A stretch of 64,000 nt of DNA. Source: Sphingopyxis sp. UBA6723 (GTDB taxonomy: Bacteria > Pseudomonadota > Alphaproteobacteria > Sphingomonadales > Sphingomonadaceae). The stretch is from NCBI RefSeq assembly GCF_002454115.1, contig NZ_DKIH01000013.1, forward strand, positions 742,748 to 806,747, in the 5' to 3' direction. The notes beneath the pieces are model-generated. The model was given only the letters and a program-made list of their open reading frames with translations, was not told where the DNA came from and did not search any database. The first letter of the stretch is position 1. Every line of letters begins with the position of its first letter. Positions 16,831 to 26,166 of this stretch are shown here, one piece after another. The position numbers and the translations under genes are program-made.

Positions 16831-19173
16831 TTACTCCGCCGCCTTCTTTGTCTTATCGACCTTCGCCTTGCCCTTGCCCGCTTTCGGCGGCGCCGAGACG
16901 ATTTCGAACGCCAGCGGGTTGCCGACCTTGGCGTCGTCGCCGGTCTTCATCTTGACCTTGACCTCGCCGCCGTGGACGAGCTTGCCGAAGAGCAGTTCCT
17001 CGGCGAGCGGCTGCTTGATCTTTTCCTGGATCAGGCGGCCCATCGGGCGCGCGCCGTACAACTTGTCATAGCCCTTGCCGGTCAGCCATTCGCGCGCCGC
17101 ATCGTCGAGCTGGATGTGGACGTTGCGGTCGGCGAGCTGGAGTTCGAGTTCGAGGATGAACTTGTCGACAACGCGCGCGACGACTTCGGGCGGCAGATAG
17201 CCGAACGGGACGATCGCATCGAGGCGGTTGCGGAATTCGGGGGTGAACATGCGCTTCACCGCCTCTTCCTGCACATCCTCACGCGTCGACTGGCCGAAGC
17301 CGATCGATTCGCGCGCCATGTCGCTGGCGCCCGCATTCGTCGTCATGATCAGGATGACGTTGCGGAAATCGACGGTCTTGCCGTGGTGGTCGGTCAGGCG
17401 GCCGTTGTCCATTACCTGGAGCAGGATGTTGAACAGGTCGGGATGCGCCTTTTCGATCTCGTCGAGCAGCAGCACGCAATGCGGGTTCTGGTCGATCGCA
17501 TCGGTGAGCAGCCCGCCCTGATCGTAACCGACATAGCCCGGGGGCGCGCCGATCAGGCGGCTGACCGAATGGCGCTCCATATATTCGGACATATCGAAGC
17601 GCTGGAGCGGAATGCCCATGATCGACGCGAGCTGTTTGGCGACCTCGGTCTTGCCGACGCCGGTCGGGCCGCTGAATAGATAATTGCCGATCGGCTTTTC
17701 GGGATCGCGGAGACCCGCACGGCTGAGCTTGATCGCCGACGAGAGCACCTCGATCGCGGTGTTCTGACCAAAGACAACGCGCTTGAGGTCGGTCTCGAGG
17801 CTGGCGAGAGTCGCCTTGTCGTCGCTCGACACCGATTTGGGCGGGATGCGCGCCATCGTCGCGATCACGGCCTCGATCTCCTTGGCGGTGATCGTCTTCT
17901 TGCGCTTCGACGGGGCGACAAGCATCTGCATCGCGCCGACCTCGTCGATCACGTCGATCGCCTTGTCGGGCAATTTGCGGTCGTTGATATAGCGCGCGCT
18001 CAGCTCGACCGCGGCGTTGATCGCGTCGGGTGTGTAGCGCACCTGGTGGTGGCTCTCGAAGGCGCTGCGCAGCCCGGCGAGGATTTTCTTGGTGTCCTCC
18101 AGCGTCGGTTCGACCACGTCGATCTTCTGGAACCGGCGCAGCAACGCGCGGTCCTTTTCGAAATGGTTGCGGAACTCCTTGTACGTCGTCGAACCGATGC
18201 AGCGGATGACGCCGCCCGACAGCGCAGGCTTGAGCAGGTTCGACGCATCCATCGCGCCGCCGCTCGTCGCGCCAGCGCCAATGACGGTGTGGATTTCGTC
18301 GATGAACAGGATCGCGTGCGGCAGGCCTTCAAGTTCGGTCACGACCTGTTTCAGCCGCTCCTCGAAATCGCCGCGATAGCGCGTGCCTGCGAGCAGCGCG
18401 CCCATGTCGAGCGAATAGATGACGGCAGGCAGCAACACCTCGGGCACGTCGCCCTCGATGATCTTGCGCGCCAGCCCTTCGGCGATCGCGGTCTTGCCGA
18501 CGCCGGGATCGCCGACATAGAGCGGGTTGTTCTTTGACCGGCGGCACAGGATCTGGATTGTGCGGTCGACCTCGGCATGGCGGCCGATCAGCGGGTCGAC
18601 CTTGCCCACCTTGGCTTTCTCGTTGAGGTTGACGGTGAACTGGTCGAGCGCGGTTTCTTTCTTGTTCTTGCCGCCGCTGTCCTTGTCCTTCGTTTCTTCC
18701 TTTTCCTCGGGTTCGGCCTGCGGCGAGGGTTTGCCGCCCTTGCCGACGCCGTGGCTGAGGTAGGAGACCGCGTCGAGGCGGGTCAAATCCTGCTGCTGGA
18801 GGAAATAGACCGCATAGCTTTCGCGTTCGGAGAAGAGCGCGACGAGCACGTTGGCGCCCGTCACCTCATCCTTGCCCGACGACTGGACGTGCAGGATCGC
18901 GCGCTGGACGACGCGCTGGAAGCCGCTGGTCGGCGACGGGTCGCTGTGCCCCTCGACCTTCAAACTGTCGAGTTCGGTGTCGAGATAATGGACGACCGCC
19001 GATTGCAGGTCGTCGATCGCGACGCCGCAGGCGCGCATCACTTCGGCGGCATGGTCGTCGTCGATCAGCGCGAAGAGCAGATGCTCCAACGTCGCATATT
19101 CGTGGTGACGCTCCGATGCGGCTTTCAGCGCATTGTGCAGGGTCTTTTCGAGGCTCTCCGAAAAGGACGGCAT
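16831..19173 (-). CDS. clpA: ATP-dependent Clp protease ATP-binding subunit ClpA
   Basis: 780 residues from ATG 19173 (AAGGAG upstream); a longer in-frame start would add 18 residues outside the ClpA fold. ClpA unfolds substrates and feeds them to ClpP. It has the N-domain repeats (1-145), a charged linker rich in Lys/Glu (about 150-175), and a first AAA module with Walker A GDPGVGKT (221-228) and Walker B ILFIDEIHT. The second module has Walker A GPTGVGKT (502-509) and LLLDEIEKAHPD. The linker and lack of a coiled-coil M domain separate it from ClpB. ClpS, its usual neighbour, is not in the window. Confidence 0.97.
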   Translation of the reverse strand: MPSFSESLEKTLHNALKAASERHHEYATLEHLLFALIDDDHAAEVMRACGVAIDDLQSAVVHYLDTELDSLKVEGHSDPSPTSGFQRVVQRAILHVQSSGKDEVTGANVLVALFSERESYAVYFLQQQDLTRLDAVSYLSHGVGKGGKPSPQAEPEEKEETKDKDSGGKNKKETALDQFTVNLNEKAKVGKVDPLIGRHAEVDRTIQILCRRSKNNPLYVGDPGVGKTAIAEGLARKIIEGDVPEVLLPAVIYSLDMGALLAGTRYRGDFEERLKQVVTELEGLPHAILFIDEIHTVIGAGATSGGAMDASNLLKPALSGGVIRCIGSTTYKEFRNHFEKDRALLRRFQKIDVVEPTLEDTKKILAGLRSAFESHHQVRYTPDAINAAVELSARYINDRKLPDKAIDVIDEVGAMQMLVAPSKRKKTITAKEIEAVIATMARIPPKSVSSDDKATLASLETDLKRVVFGQNTAIEVLSSAIKLSRAGLRDPEKPIGNYLFSGPTGVGKTEVAKQLASIMGIPLQRFDMSEYMERHSVSRLIGAPPGYVGYDQGGLLTDAIDQNPHCVLLLDEIEKAHPDLFNILLQVMDNGRLTDHHGKTVDFRNVILIMTTNAGASDMARESIGFGQSTREDVQEEAVKRMFTPEFRNRLDAIVPFGYLPPEVVARVVDKFILELELQLADRNVHIQLDDAAREWLTGKGYDKLYGARPMGRLIQEKIKQPLAEELLFGKLVHGGEVKVKMKTGDDAKVGNPLAFEIVSAPPKAGKGKAKVDKTKKAAE

Positions 19174-19689
19174 GGACTTTTCTCCTTGCGAGGCCCGCCG
19201 GGGGAGAGAGGCGGCCCCTAGGAACACAAGGTGGCGATGCCGCCGCCGCCCTGCAAGGGAAAAGCGGATGGCGTTTGTGAAATTACGATGACGGGGGTTG
19301 CGGTATGGTTAACGGAGCGTTGAGATTTGGCCGCCGCCAGGGCGGCGTGATATTCCAAAGTTCAGGAAAGTTCAGCCTTGTGCACCTCCCGATTTGGACA
19401 TTGCGGCGTGCCGTCGCCGCATCGTAGGCCGGGCCGGGAACGCTTTATCCACCAAATGAAAGAGCGGGATGAAGGCTGACACAGCCGGGTAATGTAGGAA
19501 AGGCCTTTTTGACGGCGATGTCTGCTGGGGGTGGAAAGCGGACCCAAATCTTCGTCATCCCGGACTTGATCCGGGGGCCGTGACGCCTAGCACCGCGCTA
19601 TGCCGAGAGCGCGGATGGATCCCGGATCAAGTCCGGGATGACGATATTAGAAGAACTTGGGCCGGAACCTTCTGCTGATACAGTGCGCC
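19174..19689. other. Gene-free stretch with dispersed repeat copy B and a palindrome
   Basis: 19355-19510, read on the minus strand, is the second copy of the repeat at 10879-11061. It keeps AAAAAGGCCTTTCCTAC at one end and the GTGCACAAGG block plus tandem CTGAACTTT at the other. The middle is about 20 bases shorter and diverged. At 19552-19644 lies a GGACTTGATCC-family palindrome (arms about 28 bp). I see no convincing gene. Confidence 0.65.
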
Positions 19690-19872
19690 CTACGAAGGCT
19701 CGACATTTCCAGCCCGCCCGTCTTTTAGAAATTTGACGATGAACAGGCCAATTAGCACTGCTTTGCAGCCTGCATTCAGCAGGCGCGATCCTTCTATGCT
19801 GTAGAGGTATGCGTCGAGACAAATCACGGCGATCATCGAGAAGAACAGAAGAACATTCCACTTCGACCTCAT
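19690..19872 (-). CDS. Small membrane protein, unknown
   Basis: 60 residues from ATG 19872, which has GGGAG seven bases upstream. Two hydrophobic helices are visible (NVLLFFSMIAVICLDAYLYS and AGCKAVLIGLFIVKFL), followed by a short charged tail. The composition is richer in A+T than neighbouring genes. No family recognised. It could be a chance ORF, but the ribosome site and clean two-helix pattern favour a real gene. Confidence 0.5.
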   Translation of the reverse strand: MRSKWNVLLFFSMIAVICLDAYLYSIEGSRLLNAGCKAVLIGLFIVKFLKDGRAGNVEPS

Positions 19873-19953
19873 CTCATTCTCCCTACTTTTTCCACGCATA
19901 GATTGAGATATGCCGGGGCTCCCGCTTTTTCGCAATCGGTCGATTTCGAAAGT

Positions 19954-20220
19954 TCAGGGTCCGACCTTACCGGCCCGATCGACCATATCCATGAAATCGC
20001 GCGCCACATTGCGCTCGCCCTCATCCTTGAACGCGACGTCGAGGTCGGGGGCGACGCCGAGCATGTACATCAGCGCCCACAAAGCGAAGCGGCGGCCGGG
20101 GTTGGCCTCCAAGCCGAAGTCGACGCGCATGCGTTCGGTGCCTGCGGCGTGCGCCTCTGGGTGGATTGCCGACAGGTCGGCGGTGCCGAAATAGCGGCGG
20201 AGCTGGTCGTCGAAATCCAT
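19954..20220 (-). CDS. Conserved hypothetical protein, 88 residues
   Basis: Starts at ATG 20220 (MDFDDQLRRYFGTADLSAIH); a longer frame upstream runs into the intergenic palindrome and is rejected. The sequence is soluble and mixed helical: RRFALWALMYMLGVAPDLDVAF is the most hydrophobic stretch but too interrupted for a membrane span. Short proteins of this look are common in sphingomonads. I do not know a function. Confidence 0.72.
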   Translation of the reverse strand: MDFDDQLRRYFGTADLSAIHPEAHAAGTERMRVDFGLEANPGRRFALWALMYMLGVAPDLDVAFKDEGERNVARDFMDMVDRAGKVGP

Positions 20221-20318
20221 GGCTCTAGTCTTTGGCGGGTTTTGCTCGATTGGCAAGCCAGCCGGGGTTCTGAGCCTAGCAATGTTCGCCGTTTCTAACA
20301 GACGTTCAAAGGCTGTGT

Positions 20319-20398
20319 GCCCCCGCGAAGGCGGGGGTCCATCATCTGTTGGTGCCATTTCGAACCCACCGGAGATGGATCCCCGCCTTCGCGGGGAA
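20319..20398. repeat. Intergenic palindrome, GCGAAGGC family
   Basis: Arms around 20319-20342 and 20375-20398 built on CCCCGCGAAGGCGGGG, as at 2461-2550. Confidence 0.8.
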
Positions 20399-20475
20399 AC
20401 GGCTCCGTGAGAAAACCGACCGCTTGGATTCTCGCCCGGTTGTCATTCCTACGGACGCCCGATAGGGCGGCCACC

Positions 20476-21948
20476 GTGAAGACCAGCATCGACATCGGGA
20501 CCGACGCCGCGGGGCAGAGCGTGCGTATCGACGTGCAGGAACTGCTGGCGACGCGTCTGCTCGTTCAGGGCAATTCGGGATCGGGCAAGTCGCACCTGCT
20601 GCGCCGCATCCTCGAGGAAAGCGCGTCGTTAGTGCAGCAGATCGTAATCGATCCCGAGGGCGATTTCGTCACGCTCGCCGACGCGTACAGCCATGTCGTG
20701 ATCAACGGCGGCGATTATGATGAGCGCGAGATCGCGGCGATGGGCGCGCGCATTCGCGAGCATCGTGCGTCGATCGTGCTCAGCCTGGAGTCGCTCGATA
20801 TCGAGGCGCAGATGACCTGCGCCGCGGCCTTCCTGAACGCATTGTTCGATGCGCCGCGCGAGCATTGGTTTCCGGCATTGGTGGTGGTCGACGAGGCGCA
20901 GATGTTCGCGCCGAGTGTCGCGGGCGATGTGTCCGATACGGTTCGCCGTGCGAGCCTGTCGGCGATGACGAACCTGATGTGCCGCGGGCGCAAGCGCGGG
21001 CTGGCGGGGGCGATCGCGACGCAGCGGCTGGCGAAGCTCGCCAAAAATGTCGCCGCCGAGGCGAGCAATTTCCTGATGGGGCGCACGTTTCTGGACATCG
21101 ACATGGCGCGCGCCGCGGATTTGCTCGGCATGGAGCGGCGGCAGGCGGAGGCGATCCGCGATCTGGAGCGCGGGCATTTCTTGGGGCTCGGCCCGGCGAT
21201 TTCGCGCCGCCCGCTGTCGATCCGCATCGGCGCGACGCAGACCGTGACGCGGATGGGGACGCACAGCCTGATGCCACTGCCGGTGGCGGGGGGCGACGAC
21301 ATGCGGTCGATGCTGTTCACGGAAATGGACGCGCCAGTGGCGGCGCGCGTATTTGCACCCGAACCCGAACCCGTCGCGGCGAGCGAAGTGCTCGAACGCA
21401 TCGCGGCGGTCGAGGGGCTGCATGAGGACCACGACGCCCCGATCGTACTCGACATCGTCGCCGCGGTCGAAGAGGCCGAGCAGAGCGACGCGGTTGTGAT
21501 CGAAACATTGCGGGAGATGCTCGCCGACCCCGACAGTGCGTTTCAGCCCGAAGCCTTCCTCTATCAGGATTTCTCGGTGCGCTGCCGGATGGCGAAGCTG
21601 AAGAAGGTGCCGCTCGACCTCGCCGCGTTCCGCCGCCGCTTTGCGCTGGCCAAGGGCGGGGTGTTCGATCCGTCGGAGGGCCGCTGGGCGGAGGCGTTGC
21701 GCGTCGCCGAGCGGCTGCCCGACGATATGCTGGCGCCGTTTTTGCAGATCGCCCGTGCGGCGATCGACGGCGAACCCTGTCCCGACGACGATGTGCTGGG
21801 GCGGGCGTATGGCAGCCACTCGCCGGGGCGCATCCGGCGGCTGGTCGACTATATGGAAAAGCAGGGCGCGATTGTCGTGCGTTCGGATTTCGGCGGGCGG
21901 CGGTCGATCGGTATTCCCGAGCTGGGGCTGAGCACCGAGGCGGAGTAG
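20476..21948 (+). CDS. HerA/FtsK-like ATP-binding protein
   Basis: 490 residues from GTG 20476 (VKTSIDIGTDAAGQ). The longer frame upstream passes through the palindrome and is rejected. The P-loop GNSGSGKSHLLRR starts near residue 33 and Walker B is ALVVVDEAQMF, followed by RKRGLAGAIATQRLAKL, as in HerA/VirB4-like pumping ATPases (DUF87 type). The C-terminal third (FLYQDFSVRC...IGIPELG) includes a probable winged helix. HerA proteins usually pair with NurA nuclease; no NurA gene is present here. The role could be DNA handling, but that is inference. Confidence 0.82.
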   Translation: MKTSIDIGTDAAGQSVRIDVQELLATRLLVQGNSGSGKSHLLRRILEESASLVQQIVIDPEGDFVTLADAYSHVVINGGDYDEREIAAMGARIREHRASIVLSLESLDIEAQMTCAAAFLNALFDAPREHWFPALVVVDEAQMFAPSVAGDVSDTVRRASLSAMTNLMCRGRKRGLAGAIATQRLAKLAKNVAAEASNFLMGRTFLDIDMARAADLLGMERRQAEAIRDLERGHFLGLGPAISRRPLSIRIGATQTVTRMGTHSLMPLPVAGGDDMRSMLFTEMDAPVAARVFAPEPEPVAASEVLERIAAVEGLHEDHDAPIVLDIVAAVEEAEQSDAVVIETLREMLADPDSAFQPEAFLYQDFSVRCRMAKLKKVPLDLAAFRRRFALAKGGVFDPSEGRWAEALRVAERLPDDMLAPFLQIARAAIDGEPCPDDDVLGRAYGSHSPGRIRRLVDYMEKQGAIVVRSDFGGRRSIGIPELGLSTEAE

Positions 21949-21970
21949 CCGAGAGCGGCGACACGCCCCA

Positions 21971-22327
21971 TCAGTCGCATATATATCCCCTGCCACCGCC
22001 CTCGCTGCAAACAAGATAGATGCCGTCTTCCGAACGACGGAGCCGAAGTTCGACCTCGCGATCCGTCGGCATATCGTCATGTGAGATGTACCGAATTTTG
22101 ATAACCGGCGGCCTAAGGCGCCCTGTTACAACGCGCGATATCGTGAACCGCGCGGTAATCCGGACATTCATTCCGAATTCGTCGAGCACCTCATAAGCGA
22201 GGCCTTTTTCAACCTTCCCCATAACGACAAGATCATTCACCTGGCTGCCGGTCTCGGCGTCGGCTGTCGTGCCGGCAACCGATGCCAAGACTGCGGCTAC
22301 CAAGTGCGCGAGCGGCCCCAAGGACAT
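21971..22327 (-). CDS. Exported small protein, unknown
   Basis: 118 residues from ATG 22327. An N-terminal signal peptide (MSLGPLAHLVAAVLASVAGTTADAE) precedes a beta-rich mature domain (KVEKGLAYEVLDEFGMNVRITARFTISRVV) and two late cysteines (LVCSEGGGRGYICD). The start codon lies one base past the stop of the DUF1192 gene upstream, so the two are translationally coupled. No function recognised. Confidence 0.72.
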   Translation of the reverse strand: MSLGPLAHLVAAVLASVAGTTADAETGSQVNDLVVMGKVEKGLAYEVLDEFGMNVRITARFTISRVVTGRLRPPVIKIRYISHDDMPTDREVELRLRRSEDGIYLVCSEGGGRGYICD

Positions 22328-22328
22328 T

Positions 22329-22526
22329 CTACCCCTTTTTGAACAGTGCGTCGGCGATCGCCTTGTGGCTCGTTGCCGCGTTGCGGTGCGCCTTGACGCG
22401 CTCGATCTCACCCTCAAGCGTCGCGATACGGTCATCGAGTTCGCTCACCGACAGCGGGTCGAGCGGTTGCCGAGTCAGCGCCGCGAGCACATCGTCGCGG
22501 CGGCGGGGAAGGTCGTCATCGTCCAT
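22329..22526 (-). CDS. DUF1192 family protein
   Basis: 65 residues: MDDDDLPRRRDDVLAALTRQ, then PLDPLSVSELDDRIATLEGEIERVKAHR and a helical tail. This is the typical pattern of DUF1192, short alphaproteobacterial proteins of unknown role with a conserved LDPLSVxEL core and a coiled-coil helix. It is preceded by AGGAGGATACGCC. A coupled exported protein gene follows. Divergent from the quinone oxidoreductase gene. Confidence 0.88.
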   Translation of the reverse strand: MDDDDLPRRRDDVLAALTRQPLDPLSVSELDDRIATLEGEIERVKAHRNAATSHKAIADALFKKG

Positions 22527-22633
22527 GGCGTATCCTCCTGAAAATCTGCGCGACTGTTGACCCGCGTCGTCCGGCTGTCAATAAGGTCGGGCAGGGGCGG
22601 GGAATTGACGGACCAGTGGGGGGACTTTCTGAC

Positions 22634-23632
22634 GTGACCAGCTTGCCAGAGCGTATGACCGCCATCGCCATCAGCGCGCCGGGCGGACCGGAAGTGTTGC
22701 AGCCTGAACAACGCCCGGTGCCGCAGCCGGGACCGGGCGAGGTGCTGATCCGCGTCGCCTCCGCGGGGGTCAACCGCCCCGACGTGCTGCAACGCATGGG
22801 CTTTTATCCGCCGCCGTCGGGGGCTTCCGACCTGCCGGGGCTGGAGATTGCGGGGACGATCGTCGCGGTCGGGCCGGGAGGCGATCCCGAATTGCTGGGG
22901 CAGGCGATGTGTGCGCTGGTCGCGGGCGGCGGCTATGCCGAATTTTGCCTTGCGCCGGTTGGCAGCTGTCTGCCGGTACCCAAGGGCTTTTCGATGGCCG
23001 AGGCCGCGGCGCTGCCCGAAACCGTCTTCACCGTGTGGCACAATCTGTTCGAGCGCGCGTGGGTGAAGGATGGCGAGACGGTGCTGGTCCATGGCGGTAC
23101 GAGCGGCATAGGCACGACCGCGATTGGCCTCTGCAAACTGTTCGACATCCGGGTCATCGTGACGTGCGGCAGCGCCGATAAATGCGCCGCGGCGCTGGCG
23201 CTCGGCGCCGATCTGGCGGTCGATTATTCGACCGAAGATTATGTCGAGGCGGTGAAGGCGTTCACCGGCGGCAAGGGCGTCAACGCGGTGCTCGACATGG
23301 TCGGCGGCGATTATGTGCCGCGCAACCTGGAGTGCCTTGCCGACGATGGCCGCCACGTCACCATCGCGTTCCTGCGCGGCGCGAAGGTCGAGATCGACAT
23401 TTCGCAAGTGATGCGGCGGCGGCTGACGATGACCGGATCGACGCTGCGCGCGCGCAGCGCCGATTTCAAGGCGGCGCTGGCGGACGAGATTCACCGCACC
23501 CTATGGCCGCGACTGGGCGAGGGGGCCTGGAAGCCAGCGATGGACCAGAGCTTCCCGCTCGCCGAGGCCAGCGCCGCCCATGCGCGAATGCAGGCGGGCG
23601 CGCATGTTGGAAAGATCGTGCTGATGGTGTGA
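22634..23632 (+). CDS. NAD(P)H quinone oxidoreductase, PIG3/QOR family
   Basis: 332 residues if GTG 22634 is the start; ATG 22655 (MTAIAISAPGGPEVL) is the alternative, and the first shows a GGGGGA ahead. Zinc-free MDR-family fold: the substrate domain has AGVNRPDVLQRMGFYPPP, and the nucleotide-binding domain has VLVHGGTSGIGTTAIGLC and later VNAVLDMVGGDYV. TTSRM-like zinc ligands are absent. It reduces quinones with NAD(P)H in the cytoplasm. A hairpin terminator follows, so it ends its transcript before the TrcR gene. Confidence 0.92.
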   Translation: MTSLPERMTAIAISAPGGPEVLQPEQRPVPQPGPGEVLIRVASAGVNRPDVLQRMGFYPPPSGASDLPGLEIAGTIVAVGPGGDPELLGQAMCALVAGGGYAEFCLAPVGSCLPVPKGFSMAEAAALPETVFTVWHNLFERAWVKDGETVLVHGGTSGIGTTAIGLCKLFDIRVIVTCGSADKCAAALALGADLAVDYSTEDYVEAVKAFTGGKGVNAVLDMVGGDYVPRNLECLADDGRHVTIAFLRGAKVEIDISQVMRRRLTMTGSTLRARSADFKAALADEIHRTLWPRLGEGAWKPAMDQSFPLAEASAAHARMQAGAHVGKIVLMV

Positions 23633-23706
23633 GCGTCGAAAATGGACGCTGCACCGCGCCCCCTTGCCCCTGTGGCCAATCCGGTTTACAGCCGCCGCCA
23701 TTATTC

Positions 23707-23738
23707 GGCCGCTCCGTGAGGGGCGGCCCTTTTATTTC
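23707..23738 (+). terminator. Terminator between the oxidoreductase and TrcR genes
   Basis: GGCCGCTCC pairs with GGGGCGGCC (one T-G pair) across a GTGA loop, followed by CTTTTATTT. It sits 75 bases past the oxidoreductase stop and only about 19 bases before the TrcR start, so it may also act as an attenuator. Confidence 0.7.
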
Positions 23739-23756
23739 CGCTTGGAGAAAATCGCC

Positions 23757-24431
23757 ATGGCCACCGCCGACGCCACCCCGTTGATGCCGCATGCGACCGC
23801 CGCCTGGCTGGTCGACAACACGGGCCTGACCTTTGTTCAGATCGCCGACTATTGCGGCATCCACATCCTGGAAGTGCAGGCGATCGCCGATGAGACCGCC
23901 GCGACCAAATATACCGGCCGTGATCCCGTCCGCGCGCACGAGCTGTCGATGGAAGAAATCGAAAAGGGTCAAAACGATCCGAACTACAAGCTCAAGATGA
24001 GCAAGCAGGCGCAGGACACGATCCGCCGCACCCGCGGCCCGCGCTACACGCCGGTCAGCAAACGCCAGGACAAGCCCGACGGCATCGCGTGGATCCTGAA
24101 GAACCACCCCGAAGTGTCGGACGGCGCCATCGGCAAGCTGATCGGCACCACCCGCAATACGATCGGCGCGATCCGCGACCGCAGCCATTGGAACAGCGCC
24201 AATATCGTCGCCAAGGATCCGGTGACGCTGGGCCTCTGCTCGCAGCGCGAACTTGACGCTTTGGTTGCCAAGGCAGCGAAAAAGGCGGGGATCGAAGCGC
24301 CGACCGACAACCGGTTCGAAGGCGACCGCGAAGCGCTGCTCGAAGAACTGCGCGCCGAACGCACCGCCGCCAACGAAGCGCGCGCGGCCGAAGAAGCGGC
24401 CGACGCGGCAAGCGACGCGGCGGCAGACTGA
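23757..24431 (+). CDS. trcR: TrcR-type cell-cycle transcriptional regulator (DUF1013)
   Basis: 224 residues from ATG 23757 (GGAG eight bases upstream). The core WLVDNTGLTFVQIADYCGIHILEVQAIADE looks like a helix-turn-helix. The second conserved block is KPDGIAWILKNHPEVSDGAIGKLIGTTRNTIGAIRDRSHWN. This is the DUF1013 family, named TrcR for its cell-cycle role in Caulobacter and relatives. The C-terminus is an Ala/Glu-rich helix. The MBL hydrolase gene begins three bases after its stop, suggesting one transcript. Confidence 0.9.
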   Translation: MATADATPLMPHATAAWLVDNTGLTFVQIADYCGIHILEVQAIADETAATKYTGRDPVRAHELSMEEIEKGQNDPNYKLKMSKQAQDTIRRTRGPRYTPVSKRQDKPDGIAWILKNHPEVSDGAIGKLIGTTRNTIGAIRDRSHWNSANIVAKDPVTLGLCSQRELDALVAKAAKKAGIEAPTDNRFEGDREALLEELRAERTAANEARAAEEAADAASDAAAD

Positions 24432-24434
24432 CGC

Positions 24435-25574
24435 GTGGCAGCGGGGCAGGATGACGACAATATCCCGGCAGCCAGCGGCTCGCCGGACGCCTCGCTGACC
24501 CAGGACGACAGCTTTACATCGACCAGCCACGCCGGCCTTACCTACCCATGGGGCGATGCCGCGCCAGCGGCGGGTGAGACGATCCGCATTGCGCCAGGGA
24601 TCAGCTGGGCGCGCATCCCGATGCCAGGGTCGCTCGGTCATATCAACAGCTGGCTGCTCGACGACGACGCTGACGGCGATGATGGCGTCGCGATCGTCGA
24701 TACCGGCATCTGTCTGACCATATGTTCCGACGCGTGGAAGGCGCTCTATGCGGGGGCGCTGAACGGCAAGCGTATTACGCGCGTTATCGGAACCCACCTG
24801 CACCCCGACCATATCGGGCTCGCGGGCTGGATCGCGAAGAAGCGGGGCGTGAAGCTGTGGATGACGCGGGGCGAGATGCTGACGGCGCGGATGATCGTCG
24901 GCGACACAAGCGACACCGTACCCGACGAGGCACTGGCGCAGTGGCAGGGCGCGGGCTGGACCGAAGCAGCGATAGAGACGCATAAGGCAAGTGGTTGGGG
25001 CCGGTTCGGGATGATGGTTTTCCCGCTTCCGCGTTCATATGTGCGGATCGAGGATGGCGACCGGATCGACCTGGGCGCGCACCAGTGGCGCGTCGTGGTG
25101 GGGTCGGGGCATAGCCCCGAACATGCTTGCCTGTGGAACGAGCGCCAGGGTGTGCTGGTGTCGGGCGATCAGGTGCTGCCGCGGATCAGTTCGAACGTGT
25201 CGGTCAACATCACCGAACCCGATGCCGATCCGCTGGGAGAATGGTTGGCGTCGATCGACAAATTGCTCGCCACCGTTCCCGCCGATGTCACCGTTTGCCC
25301 CGCGCATGGCGAGCCGTTCAAGGGACTCCATGTCCGCCTGATGGCGCTGCGCGACGAGCATCGGATGCGGCTCTATAATCTGGCCGAGGCCGCTGCGAAG
25401 GCGCCGATGCGCGCGGTCGACAGTTTTCCGCTGCTGTTCAACCGCCCGATCGGCGAACATAATATGGGTCTCGCGACCGGCGAGGCGCTGGCGCATCTGA
25501 AGCGCCTGGAGGTCGAAGGCCGGGTGTGGCGTGAGGATCGCGACGGGGTGTGGTGGTATCACGGGGTAACGTGA
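24435..25574 (+). CDS. MBL-fold metallohydrolase
   Basis: 379 residues from GTG 24435. The metallo-beta-lactamase fold carries the zinc motif THLHPDH, the further ligands GSGHSPEH and VLVSGDQVLP, and CPAHGEPF. The C-terminal domain (LKRLEVEGRVWREDRDG) looks like the winged helix of the LACTB2/hydroxyacylglutathione-hydrolase-like group. The first ~30 residues are Asp/Ser-rich and probably disordered. The gene follows TrcR closely. Substrate unknown. Confidence 0.88.
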   Translation: MAAGQDDDNIPAASGSPDASLTQDDSFTSTSHAGLTYPWGDAAPAAGETIRIAPGISWARIPMPGSLGHINSWLLDDDADGDDGVAIVDTGICLTICSDAWKALYAGALNGKRITRVIGTHLHPDHIGLAGWIAKKRGVKLWMTRGEMLTARMIVGDTSDTVPDEALAQWQGAGWTEAAIETHKASGWGRFGMMVFPLPRSYVRIEDGDRIDLGAHQWRVVVGSGHSPEHACLWNERQGVLVSGDQVLPRISSNVSVNITEPDADPLGEWLASIDKLLATVPADVTVCPAHGEPFKGLHVRLMALRDEHRMRLYNLAEAAAKAPMRAVDSFPLLFNRPIGEHNMGLATGEALAHLKRLEVEGRVWREDRDGVWWYHGVT

Positions 25575-25622
25575 TGCCGCGGTGCCGATGTCGGTTTAGG
25601 GGTGGATACCGGACCATACTCT

Positions 25623-25710
25623 AATTCCGTTCGTGTCGAGCGAAGTCGAGACACCCTTTGGAAACGCAAGACGTCGAGGTGTCTCGACTTCGCTCGACAC
25701 GAACGGAATT
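25623..25710. repeat. Intergenic palindrome, TCGAGCGAAGTCGAG family
   Basis: Perfect 33-bp arms (25623-25655 and 25678-25710) with a 22-base spacer; it begins AATTCCGTTCGTGTCGAGCG. A related unit is at 49311-49398. Confidence 0.9.
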
Positions 25711-25759
25711 TAAGGGACGGCTTGTACGTATTCGGTCGCTAGTCGCCACCCACCCACCC

Positions 25760-26035
25760 TCAATCCCGCCGCTGCATGATCCAGCTGAACGCCATCGCGT
25801 TGAACATCGTATAGAGCCCGTACAGCATCAGCGCGGCGAACCAGTTTCGCGTCGCTATCGCCATTGCGCCGACCAGCAGCAGGAATTCGAAGATATAGGT
25901 GATGTGCGGCCCCGCCTTGTCGGCGAGCGGCTTGACCATTTGCTGGATCAGCGGGTCGTCGCTTTCCATAAAGGCGCGGTGCATCGCGAAATTGGCGATG
26001 CCGGCGCAAAAAATCGCGATGAGGGCTATAACCAT
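25760..26035 (-). CDS. Small membrane protein, unknown
   Basis: 91 residues. Three hydrophobic segments are visible: VIALIAIFCAGIANFAMHRAF, ITYIFEFLLLVGAMAIA and WFAALMLYGLYTMFNAMAFSWIM. The loop between the first two is acidic (ESDDPLIQQ). No family identified, but such three-helix proteins recur in sphingomonads. It is divergent from the DUF481 gene. Confidence 0.72.
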   Translation of the reverse strand: MVIALIAIFCAGIANFAMHRAFMESDDPLIQQMVKPLADKAGPHITYIFEFLLLVGAMAIATRNWFAALMLYGLYTMFNAMAFSWIMQRRD

Positions 26036-26166
26036 AGGTTTGCAAATGGGGGAGGCGGGGTGGAAATGCCAGCCACTTTCGGGCTATAGCGAGGCATCGG
26101 ACGCGCCGGGGCGGCGCCAATGATCGAACGAACCCGGCTTCTGCCTCCCCAGAGAAGGACTCTTCG

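Noticed and set aside
16831..19173. ClpB instead of ClpA
   Set aside because: The long ClpB middle coiled-coil domain is missing and the linker between the N-domain and first AAA module is of ClpA type.
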